From contig CBDDKR010000002.1 in assembly GCA_965230345.1 (NCBI GenBank), forward strand, positions 2,914,001-2,978,000: a DNA stretch of 64,000 nucleotides. Reading direction: 5' to 3'. This DNA is from JADKBO01 sp965230345 (GTDB lineage: Bacteria > Bacteroidota > Bacteroidia > Chitinophagales > Saprospiraceae). The translations under genes and the position numbers were made by a program. The notes beneath the pieces are model-generated. The model ran no database searches, was not told where the DNA came from, and worked only from the letters and a program-made list of their open reading frames with translations. The first letter of the stretch is position 1; each line of letters starts with the position of its first letter. Shown here piece by piece: positions 9,486-17,223 of the stretch.

Positions 9486-10271
9486 TTATGGAATAAAATC
9501 TATTTGTATGGTTTCATTTCTATATAAATGCAAATTGGACGAAGCCTTTCCTTGGTTGATGGCTATCTCCAAATGTTGGGCATCGTTAAACCTGCAAAGC
9601 ACTTCTCCAACAGGAACTTGTCCATAATGTTCAGAAATTTTCGTTACAGGATCCTTGGGATTATAATGTATTCGAAAGTTTCGACCATTTCTTGCCTTCT
9701 CAAAAGTAGCAAGACTAAGATTAGTAATTACATTTTCATAGCTGTCAACGTGTATGATTGTCGCACGAATCATAGAACTGGTAACTACGGGGTGAAACAT
9801 CATTTTTAATTCCAGATGATCACACGGTTGACCAATCTCCGTAATAGGTAATTTATGATGTAAACATGCAATAGCATGACTGTAGATTTCCTCTAATCTC
9901 GAAGAAGGAAGATCAGATGTATCGATACATACCGATGGAAGCACTCCAGCATCTTCAAATATTAAGCTTAAGATGCCATTGTTCGGTGCAATAAAAAAAT
10001 TGCCCTCTTTCTCCATGACTACATAATCACAATGTATGTCATAGTAGTTGTTCACGGCCAACAGATAGATGTTACCACTTCTTCCGAAGGAAAGAACCCC
10101 TTTTGTATAATACGCTGCTAGACTGATGTCTGATTGAGGAATATTATGAGATACATCGATCATTCTAAGATTTGCACATTTATGAATGATCTCAGATTTT
10201 AAAAATCCCAAATAAGGATCTTGGTATCCAAAATCAGTAATCAGAACTAATTGTTGTATTGATGTATCCAT
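9486..10271 (-). CDS. SAM hydroxide adenosyltransferase (SAM hydrolase, DUF62 family)
   Basis: The 261-residue protein has the family signatures VLITDFGYQDPYLG near the N-terminus, MIDVSHNIPQSDI, AVNNYYDIHCDYVV and FIAPNNGILS, followed by the C-terminal beta-barrel with HVDSYENVITNL. Members split S-adenosylmethionine into adenosine and methionine using an activated water, and are related to the SAM fluorinase and chlorinase. The family is common in Bacteroidota, but its cellular purpose is unsettled. It is the first gene of the operon with the ABM protein and aroB; a TAnnTTTG box lies 65 bases upstream. Confidence 0.92.
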   Translation of the reverse strand: MDTSIQQLVLITDFGYQDPYLGFLKSEIIHKCANLRMIDVSHNIPQSDISLAAYYTKGVLSFGRSGNIYLLAVNNYYDIHCDYVVMEKEGNFFIAPNNGILSLIFEDAGVLPSVCIDTSDLPSSRLEEIYSHAIACLHHKLPITEIGQPCDHLELKMMFHPVVTSSMIRATIIHVDSYENVITNLSLATFEKARNGRNFRIHYNPKDPVTKISEHYGQVPVGEVLCRFNDAQHLEIAINQGKASSNLHLYRNETIQIDFIP

Positions 10272-10335
10272 TGTTTAAGGATGGGTTGCTATCATCTTTT
10301 TTATTTACTGAAACCTCAGTATGCTTAATCAAAAA

Positions 10336-10343
10336 CAAATATA
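10336..10343 (-). promoter_or_regulatory. candidate -7 box of the SAM hydrolase operon
   Basis: TATATTTG on the minus strand matches TAnnTTTG exactly and lies 65 bases before the ATG at 10271. No TTG is seen at the expected -33 distance, so support is partial. Confidence 0.4.
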
Positions 10344-10397
10344 AAAAATCTTTAATATATTGAGGATTATCATTAATGATGTGTTCAATAAATGTAT

Positions 10398-10490
10398 TCT
10401 TGCTAAGGAATTTTCTCCTTTGAGTCGAAACCAGCATCCAATACTAAAATCTTTCCAAGGCTTCAAGATTTCAAGCCCAAATTATATATT
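10398..10490. repeat. degenerate fragment of the 258-bp repeat
   Basis: The stretch AGGAATTTTCTC, TCGAAACCAGCATCCAATAC and TCTTTCCAAGGCTTCAAGAT matches the middle of the 258-bp units found at 11603-12632, with small changes. It marks the left edge of the repeat mosaic, just upstream of the SAM hydrolase promoter. Confidence 0.75.
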
Positions 10491-10689
10491 GGAATTTCGT
10501 TATGAGAGATGAAAACTCAAAAAAATAAATGATTTCGTGATCGAATCATAGCACCGCTACGATGAGTGAAGGGCTAAACGCTATTCGATTCTTATTCTAA
10601 AGCAAAAAGTTAATACAAAGAATAATCCCTATTTCCTCTGAGCCTATTCATTTTAGTGAGGAGTCTATGTGAAAATGACGTTAAAAACG

Positions 10690-11119
10690 AAAAACTGTTT
10701 GAGCTGAAAGCGAGTTTTTCTCGTTTAGACATTTTATGGACACCGAACGTTAAGAAATGAATGAAGCTCTTGATTTTTGCATCTTTGTATCAAGACAAAG
10801 ATAAGAGTGAAAACTTGAGCTCTTTTGCTTCTTTTCTGAGTCAAGTCAGAAAAGATGATAACTCAATTCGTTTAGACATTTTATGGATACGGAATGTTAA
10901 GAAATGGATGAAACTCTTGATTTTTGCTTCTTTGTATCAAGACAAAGATGAATTGATTAACTACTATTTCATTATCTTTTCTCATCGCCGATCAAGTGGA
11001 TATTTTTTTCTGAGATTATCATGAATCAATAGATTTTCAAATGTCTAATTTGGGCTAAACACTATTCGATCCATATTCCAAAGCAAGAAGCCATAGGATA
11101 AAAATCACTTCAAATGTTA
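10690..11119. repeat. 430-bp direct repeat, copy 1 (holds 147-bp units)
   Basis: This block matches 11170-11599 almost base for base at a 480-bp offset. Within it TCGTTTAGACATTTTATGGA occurs at 10721 and again at 10868, a 147-bp period. The first unit carries both hairpins (loops ATCAAG and GTCAAG); the second keeps only the first hairpin and then continues with a different tail ending in ATTTGGGCTAAACACTATTC. No credible gene is present. Confidence 0.85.
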
Positions 11120-11169
11120 AAGGACCTTAATTCGAATAGGTTTATGTGCTTGATTTTACGTGAAGAATG

Positions 11170-11599
11170 AAAAACTGTTTGAGCTGAAAGCGAGTTTTTT
11201 TCGTTTAGACATTTTATGGACACCGAACGTTAAGAAATGAATGAAGCTCTTGATTTTTGCTTCTTTGTATCAAGACAAAGATGAGAGAAAAAACTTGAAC
11301 TATTTTGCTTCTTTTCTGAGTCAAGTCAGAAAAGATGATAACTAATTTCGTATAGACATTTTATGGACACCGAACGTTAAGAAATGAATGAAGCTCTTGA
11401 TTTTTGCATCTTTGTATCAAGACAAAGATGAGTTGATTAACAATTATTTCATTATCTTTTCTCATCGCCGATCAAGTGGATATTTTTTTCTGAGATTATC
11501 ATGAATCAATAGATTTTCAAATGTCTAATTTGGGTTAAACACTATTCGATTCTTATTCTAAAACAAGAAGCCATAGGATGAAAATTACTTCAAATGTTT
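11170..11599. repeat. 430-bp direct repeat, copy 2
   Basis: Second copy of the block at 10690-11119 with a few substitutions. The 147-bp period is kept (TCGTTTAGAC at 11201, TCGTATAGAC at 11348). It runs straight into the first 258-bp unit. Confidence 0.85.
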
Positions 11600-11602
11600 A
11601 TC

Positions 11603-12632
11603 GAGCCTATTCATTTTAGTGAGGAATCCATGTGGAAATGACGTTAAAAACGAAAAACTGTTTGAGTTCATTCATTTTCTTTGCTTGTCCAAAGAAAACG
11701 AAACAAAAGAAAAGACCCTTCTTGCAAAGGAATTTTCTCTCTTCGGTCGAAACCTGCATCCAATACCTAAAATCTTTCCAAGGCTTCAAGAATAAACGCT
11801 ATTCGATTCTTATTCTAAAGCAAGAAGTTCATTGGAAAAATTACTTCAAATGTTTATCGAGCCTATTCATTTTAGTGAGGAGTCCATGTGAAAATGACGT
11901 TAAAAACGAAAAACTGTTTGAGTTCATTCATTTTCTTTGCTTGTCCAAAGAAAACGAAACAAAAGAAAAGACCCTTCTTGCAAAGGAATTTTCTCTCTTC
12001 GGTCGAAACCAGCATCCAATACCTAAAATCTTTCCAAGGCTTCAAGATTTTAAACGCTATTCGATTCTTATTCTAAAGCAAGAAGTCCATTGGAAAAAAT
12101 TATTTCAAATGTTATCGAGCCTATTCATTTTAGTGAGGAGTCTATGTGAAAATGACGTTAAAAACGAAAAACTGTTTGAGTTCATTCATTTTCTTTGCTT
12201 GTCCAAAGAAAACGAAACAAAAGAAAAGACCCTTCTTGCAAAGGAATTTTCTCTCTTCGGTCGAAACCAGCATCCAATACCTAAAATCTTTCCAAGGCTT
12301 CAAGATTTTAAACGCTATTCGATTCTTATTCTAAAGCAAGAAGCCCATTGGAAGAAATACTTCTAATTCTAAACGAGCCTATTCATTTTAGTGAGGAGTC
12401 CATGTGGAAATGACGTTAAAAACGAAAAACTGTTTGAGTTCATTCATTTTCTTTGCTTGTCCAAAGAAAACGAAACAAAAGAAAAGACCCTTCTTGCAAA
12501 GGAATTTTCTCTCTTCGGTCGAAACCAGCATCCAATACCTAAAATCTTTCCAAGGCTTCAAGATTTTAAACGCTATTCGATTCTTATTCTAAAGCAAGAA
12601 GCCCATTGGAAGAAATACTTCTAATTCTAAAC
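11603..12632. repeat. four tandem 258-bp units
   Basis: GAGCCTATTCATTTTAGTGA recurs at 11603, 11859, 12117, 12375 and 12633, giving periods of 256, 258, 258 and 258 bases. The units differ at only a few positions. Each holds a 13-bp near-perfect inverted repeat (copies at 11671-11702, 11927-11958, 12185-12216, 12443-12474) with one mismatch and a loop read as GACAAG on the minus strand. Because 258 is divisible by three, a plus-strand frame stays open through the array, but its translation is low-complexity and Lys/Phe-rich and repeats exactly, so it is not called a gene. The spacing is far too long for CRISPR. Confidence 0.9.
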
Positions 12633-13000
12633 GAGCCTATTCATTTTAGTGAGGAATCCATGTGAAAATGACGTTAAAAACGAAAAACTGTTTGAGCTGA
12701 AAGCGAGTTTTTTTCGTTTAGACATTTTATGGACACCGAACGTTAAGAAATGAATGAAGCTCTTGATTTTTGCATCTTTGTATCAAGACAAAGATGAGAG
12801 TGAAAACTTGAGCTCTTTTGCTTCTTTTCTGAGTCAAGTCAGAAAAGATGATAACTCAATTCGTTTAGACATTTTATGGACACCGAACGTTAAGAAATGA
12901 ATGAAGCTCTTGATTTTTGCATCTTTGTATCAAGACAAAGATGAGAGTGAAAACTTGAACTCTTTTGCTTCTTTTCTGAGTCAAGTCAGAAAAGATGATA
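12633..13000. repeat. third block of 147-bp units
   Basis: After the start of a fifth 258-type unit, the sequence switches at about 12690 to the 147-bp type: TCGTTTAGAC at 12714 and 12861. Both units are complete and carry both hairpins (12773-12796 and 12823-12848; 12920-12943 and 12970-12995). The block ends 7 bases before the asmA-like gene's stop codon. Confidence 0.88.
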
Positions 13001-13007
13001 CATTAAG

Positions 13008-16000
13008 TTAATTCCCTTTTTTCTTCTTCTTTTTCTTCTTTTTGAAAGGATTCCAATCCTTGATTTGATCTTTGATATCATCAACGTTTTTACCCGTATT
13101 TTTTTGTACTTCATCCAGTACTTTATTTACTACGGTATCGGTAGCTGCTCCACCTTTATCTCCAATAGCATCTTTTACCTTATTCGAGACATCTTTTTTC
13201 GTTTTATCGATCACCTTATTGGTCTCGGATTTAATTTGCTCTTTAGCCTTATCAACCTCCTTCTGAGCACTCTTTTTAAGAGTGTCGACTACTTCTTCCT
13301 TCTTTTTATCAACTTCTTTCTGAACTTGTCCCTTAGTTTGATCGATAACATTATCTACCAATCCACCAGAGCCGGAAGAACCACCTTTCCCAGATGTTCC
13401 AACTGGAGTAATGCTGATTTTGGGTTTTTGAAAGGTGCCTTTTAAATTTACTTTTAAATCAATATTAGCACCTTGGTCGATGTCGAGTCCTATGGATTTA
13501 GCTTTTCCTTCAAGGAAGGATAATCCGTCATTCAGTACAGCAGTGGCGCTGTTTTTCTTTAATTCTTCTCTAGGAATACTCATCATCATAATGTAATCCA
13601 TATCCCCAGATATTTTATGACTTCCTTTGACAGTAGATTTTATGTTTTTATAATCGACCTTACTTTCTTTCAGCTCAACTGTTCCATTTTTGATTTCAAA
13701 CCAATTTTTGGTGTCTTCAAGTTTCAGCGAATTTAGAGCCTTAACGTTTAATTTATCAGCCAATGCTTGAATAGGCTTAGCATTTTTTATGGTGCTATTT
13801 AGGGTTTCAATATAACCTGAAGCATTTAGTGTGTTAAAATCGGGTACCATCCCTTCACCCATATTTCCAGAAAATACTAAGGTTGTATTGAAGAAGCCCT
13901 CAATATATTTAGCGATAGGAGCTAGTGTTTTTACCGTCAAAAAGTTTTGATAAGCATCACTAAATTTGATTTGAGATAAATCTAACTTAGTGTCAAAACT
14001 GGGTTTTTCCTCTTTGGAGTCGTATAATCCATCAAAAGCTATGCTCCCACTTAGGACGTTACTTTTTACATTCTTAAGTGCAACAGCCTGATCTTTTACT
14101 TCCAAGGACCCTCTGAAGTTTTTCATCTCCAGATCAGTATATTTTAACCTTTTTATATTGGTATTGATACTCATTTCAATGTCCTTCGGAATTCTCAATA
14201 CTTCTACTTCAGCTTCCTCGCTGGAGGTTGTAGCCTCCTCGGTTTTCATAAATGGATTTGTATCAAAATTATTGGATTCAATATTGATGCTACCTTGAAG
14301 TTTAGCTTTACCCATTGCATAATCAATAGGATTCTTGACGATTCCAGATACTTTTAAATCGCTTTGCCCAATAGCGGTATTAAGATTGTCGATTCGCAAG
14401 GCCTCATTTCCAAACCTTCCTTTCAGGTTGGTATTTTTTAAGGTATGAACGTCGTAATTGATTTCTTTGGCTGATAAATTGAAAGCTATATCGGTTTGAC
14501 CAATAGTACTCAGATCAGTTGTCTCTGTAGAAGTACTTACAGTATCCGGTGCACTTTCATCTACTGAGGCCGTCATCCATTCGTTTAGATCAAGTTTGTC
14601 TGCAGTCATATTAACTGCTCCTTTTACACTTATTTTGTCCGACATTACGGCCAATGGATCTGTTAAAAAACCACTTAAAGAGAGTTGAGATCGACCTAGT
14701 TTAAGATTTTGAGAATTAATGACCACTTTTTCGGGTGAAGCACTCACGTTGAAAACATCTGCGGTGATGGCTGGTTGATCGACATTTTTGACATCAATAT
14801 CTTTTGCAGATACTTGTCCTTCAAAGGATAATTGATCATAGCGTTGAGCCTCGATATCTGATAATCTTCCTCCAAAACTCAAATCAGATTTAATCTTACC
14901 ATTAAGCCTTTCAATTCCTTCAAGAGGAAGTGCCTTCTTCCAGTTTTCTAGTGTTATGTTCGAGTTTAGAGCTCCATCAAATTCAGGATCACTCATCCCT
15001 TTATTGACTACAAATCTTCCAGAAGTTACTTCATTATTGATGGATAAATGAAATTGAGGAATATCTATTCGAAGATCTGATAAATCTGAAGCATTTGAAG
15101 AAACGTTGATTTTTGTATTTATATCTTTAACAGGGAAGGGTAGATCTGGATATTTAACGATGCCATTATCTATGGATAAATTGATATTCGTAGCTGGGTA
15201 GATTGATTTTTCGCTATTAAAAATACCCTTTATCTTAGCATCAAAATCAAATTTTCCATTTACATCCATACCGTCCTGCAAGGAGACGAAGGGAAAAGTG
15301 CTGAATATTTCTGAGAAGGCTGTTGATGGACTGGACAACGCAATATCCGTAACAATATCATCGCCCTTTATTTGGGTAAAGCCCTCAACCAAAAGTTTAA
15401 GTTTGTTTAGTTCGAGACTATTATCTTTAAAAGTAAATTTTTGATTAGCCATGTCAGCATTAATGATAGCATCAAATTGAAGTGGAATATTATTCAAATA
15501 TTTTGTTCCACCCAAACTTGCATAAACTTGTTTAACATCAAGGTCTAGATTCATGTCAAAAACGTCTTGTGTAAAGTTTCCTCCCAGACGAAGTCCCATG
15601 TTTTTAATATGCACGTTTGTTTGCGACGTATGATCCACAAGGGTGATTTGACCATCAATGATTTCAAATTGGTCAAGTGCCAATTCAAATTCTCCAGAGC
15701 CGGAACTAGAATCTTTTTCTGAGACCTCCTCTTCTGATTCTGGAATAATGTTGAAGTTAGCATTGTTCTCATCTAGAATTTGGATATCTATTTCCGGGTG
15801 ATCAAGTCCTACATAGCTGATTTTTGGTGTAGCGTTTTGATTAAATAAGGGTTTTATATTCATATCAAAATTAAACGCATTTGCCTTGAACAAGTTTTGT
15901 CCTTCAAATTGGTCAATACCCGTAACAGATAAGTCTTTGATTTGAATATTTAGATTGGGAAACGACTTTATTAAGGATAGATCAACATCGGCGAACTCAA

Positions 16001-16142
16001 CTTTTGCTTCTACATGTTCATTCGCTAGTTTTTTGATCTCTTCAATAATACGATCTTTGAATACTATTGGAGCAATTATGGCAGCCAATATAAGTCCTAA
16101 CAATAAGAAAATTAGTACTTTAAAAATCGTTTTAAGTTTCAT
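13008..16142 (-). CDS. AsmA-family protein
   Basis: The 1,044-residue protein starts with one transmembrane helix (residues 5-27, IFKVLIFLLLGLILAAIIAP), followed by the AsmA N-terminal pattern (LSLIKSFPNLNIQIKDLSV) and a long repetitive beta-rich body with many SxLxLxxG-type strands, as in AsmA/TamB-like proteins that bridge the envelope and are thought to move or regulate phospholipids. The last 120 residues are an unusual Lys/Glu/Asp-rich helical tail (repeats such as KEVDKKKEEVVDTLKKS) ending in nine lysines. It stands alone, about 415 bases from infC. Its stop codon lies 8 bases from the repeat mosaic. Family assignment is firm, role inferred. Confidence 0.9.
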   Translation of the reverse strand: MKLKTIFKVLIFLLLGLILAAIIAPIVFKDRIIEEIKKLANEHVEAKVEFADVDLSLIKSFPNLNIQIKDLSVTGIDQFEGQNLFKANAFNFDMNIKPLFNQNATPKISYVGLDHPEIDIQILDENNANFNIIPESEEEVSEKDSSSGSGEFELALDQFEIIDGQITLVDHTSQTNVHIKNMGLRLGGNFTQDVFDMNLDLDVKQVYASLGGTKYLNNIPLQFDAIINADMANQKFTFKDNSLELNKLKLLVEGFTQIKGDDIVTDIALSSPSTAFSEIFSTFPFVSLQDGMDVNGKFDFDAKIKGIFNSEKSIYPATNINLSIDNGIVKYPDLPFPVKDINTKINVSSNASDLSDLRIDIPQFHLSINNEVTSGRFVVNKGMSDPEFDGALNSNITLENWKKALPLEGIERLNGKIKSDLSFGGRLSDIEAQRYDQLSFEGQVSAKDIDVKNVDQPAITADVFNVSASPEKVVINSQNLKLGRSQLSLSGFLTDPLAVMSDKISVKGAVNMTADKLDLNEWMTASVDESAPDTVSTSTETTDLSTIGQTDIAFNLSAKEINYDVHTLKNTNLKGRFGNEALRIDNLNTAIGQSDLKVSGIVKNPIDYAMGKAKLQGSINIESNNFDTNPFMKTEEATTSSEEAEVEVLRIPKDIEMSINTNIKRLKYTDLEMKNFRGSLEVKDQAVALKNVKSNVLSGSIAFDGLYDSKEEKPSFDTKLDLSQIKFSDAYQNFLTVKTLAPIAKYIEGFFNTTLVFSGNMGEGMVPDFNTLNASGYIETLNSTIKNAKPIQALADKLNVKALNSLKLEDTKNWFEIKNGTVELKESKVDYKNIKSTVKGSHKISGDMDYIMMMSIPREELKKNSATAVLNDGLSFLEGKAKSIGLDIDQGANIDLKVNLKGTFQKPKISITPVGTSGKGGSSGSGGLVDNVIDQTKGQVQKEVDKKKEEVVDTLKKSAQKEVDKAKEQIKSETNKVIDKTKKDVSNKVKDAIGDKGGAATDTVVNKVLDEVQKNTGKNVDDIKDQIKDWNPFKKKKKKKKKGN

Positions 16143-16532
16143 GCTTGACGAATTTATCTGTTATTCTATTAATATATATAATCTTACTCTTGCTTTAACG
16201 TAAACCGTTGTAGTTAAGTATTTAATTGTAGTGAATTAATGAGGAATATTACGACATGAAAAATAATGAATACGTACATGACTCAATATATCACTATTGC
16301 AACTACATCAAAATGAATATCCATCTTTTGTCACTTCATAACAACGAGATGTTTGCTATAAATCAATTTTGTTGCTACACTCTTATGGTATAGCCTATGT
16401 TCAATTTTAACAAACGAGCATTACAAGTTGTTTAACACTATAAACAACTTAAGATTGTAATCGACAAAGATTGTGAGGAGGTAAAGGTTCTGTAGGGGAT
16501 TGAGAAGAGGTTCTACATTGTTCGGTAAAAAC
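16143..16532. other. intergenic region, nothing recognised
   Basis: About 390 bases between the AsmA-like gene and the infC terminator. It is AT-rich, with short frames only. In particular there is no rpmI (L35) or rplT (L20) gene, which usually follow infC. The promoter of the AsmA-like gene must lie here but no clear TAnnTTTG box was seen. Confidence 0.6.
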
Positions 16533-16557
16533 AAAAAAAGAGAGGATAATTCCTCCC
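16533..16557 (-). terminator. intrinsic terminator of infC
   Basis: On the minus strand GGGAGGA (16557-16551) pairs with TCCTCTC (16546-16540, one G-T pair) around the loop ATTA and is followed by seven T. The stem begins immediately after the infC stop codon. Confidence 0.8.
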
Positions 16558-17139
16558 TTATTTTTTCTTTTTAGGTGCGACCATTACGAACATTCTTTTT
16601 CCTTCTAATTTAGGAAGAGCTTCCGCAGATCCAATATCTTCAAGTTCCTTCAAAAACCTAAGTAAAACCAACTCTCCACGGTCTTTAAATACAATCGTTC
16701 TACCTCTGAAATGAACATATGCCTTAACCTTGGCACCATCTTCTAAAAACTTTCTGGCATGCTTTGTTTTGAACTCAAAATCATGATCATCTGTGTTAGG
16801 ACCAAATCTGATTTCTTTAATGACCGTTTTCTGAGCTTTATTTTTAATCTCTTTAGCCCTTTTTTTCTGGTCGTATAAGAACTTCTTAAAATCCATGATC
16901 TTACAAATAGGAGCATCAGTATTAGCACTGATTTCTACTAAATCAAGTCCCATGTTTTCAGCCCATTTTTGAGCTTGATTGGTGTAATAAATACCATTTT
17001 CGATTTCTCTTCCCGCTGCTACAGATATTGCCGCAAAATCTTCTCCTACGAGACGAATTTTGGGAGTTCTAATCATTGAGTTCGTTCTAAAGCGTTTTTC
17101 TTGCTTTCTGTTTTGATTGTGGTTTACTCTTCTAGCCAA
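16558..17139 (-). CDS. infC: translation initiation factor IF-3
   Basis: IF-3 binds the 30S subunit, keeps subunits apart and checks the start codon. The 193-residue protein shows the N-domain (MIRTPKIRLVGEDF, LDLVEISANTDAPICKIMDF), the lysine-rich linker helix (KKRAKEIKNKAQKTVIKEIRF) and the C-domain (KHARKFLEDGAKVKAYVHFRGR, MFVMVAPKKK). No ATG is available; the called start is TTG at 17139, and an ATT four codons upstream is also possible. Rare start codons are a known feature of infC used for self-regulation. A terminator follows directly, so infC is not joined to rpmI-rplT here. A possible attenuator precedes it. Confidence 0.95.
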   Translation of the reverse strand: MARRVNHNQNRKQEKRFRTNSMIRTPKIRLVGEDFAAISVAAGREIENGIYYTNQAQKWAENMGLDLVEISANTDAPICKIMDFKKFLYDQKKRAKEIKNKAQKTVIKEIRFGPNTDDHDFEFKTKHARKFLEDGAKVKAYVHFRGRTIVFKDRGELVLLRFLKELEDIGSAEALPKLEGKRMFVMVAPKKKK

Positions 17140-17161
17140 ATGTTTTTTAATTGTAATTAAT

Positions 17162-17201
17162 AAAAAAGGACGGAAGATCGTCCATATACGACTAATCTTC
17201 C
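17162..17201 (-). promoter_or_regulatory. clpC-infC intergenic hairpins, possible attenuator
   Basis: Two competing structures can be drawn on the minus strand. A terminator: GGACG (17183-17179), loop ATCTTC, CGTCC (17172-17168), then six T (17167-17162). An alternative: GGAAGAT (17201-17195) with ATCTTCC (17178-17172), with an inner GTC/GAC pairing. They share bases and cannot form together. The element lies 22 bases before the infC start and no separate infC promoter is seen downstream of it. It may simply terminate clpC. Confidence 0.45.
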
Positions 17202-17223
17202 AATGTCCATCCGATACTTAGTT

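Noticed and set aside
10234..10437. 67-residue minus-strand frame overlapping the SAM hydrolase start
   Set aside because: It is in another frame, spans the likely promoter and a fragment of the 258-bp repeat, and looks like nothing known.
11632..12624. Plus-strand frames of 77-244 residues over the 258-bp units, repeating every 86 residues
   Set aside because: They exist because 258 is divisible by three. The repeats are identical in DNA, not just in protein, the translation is Lys/Phe-rich and without a domain, and each unit's hairpin lies inside the frame.
10398..13003. CRISPR array
   Set aside because: Repeats are 147 or 258 bases long, in direct tandem without unique spacers, and there are no cas genes.
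13065..13445. Plus-strand 126-residue frame opposite the asmA-like gene
   Set aside because: It is the complement of the Lys/Glu-rich tail; its Phe/Ile-rich translation is an artefact.
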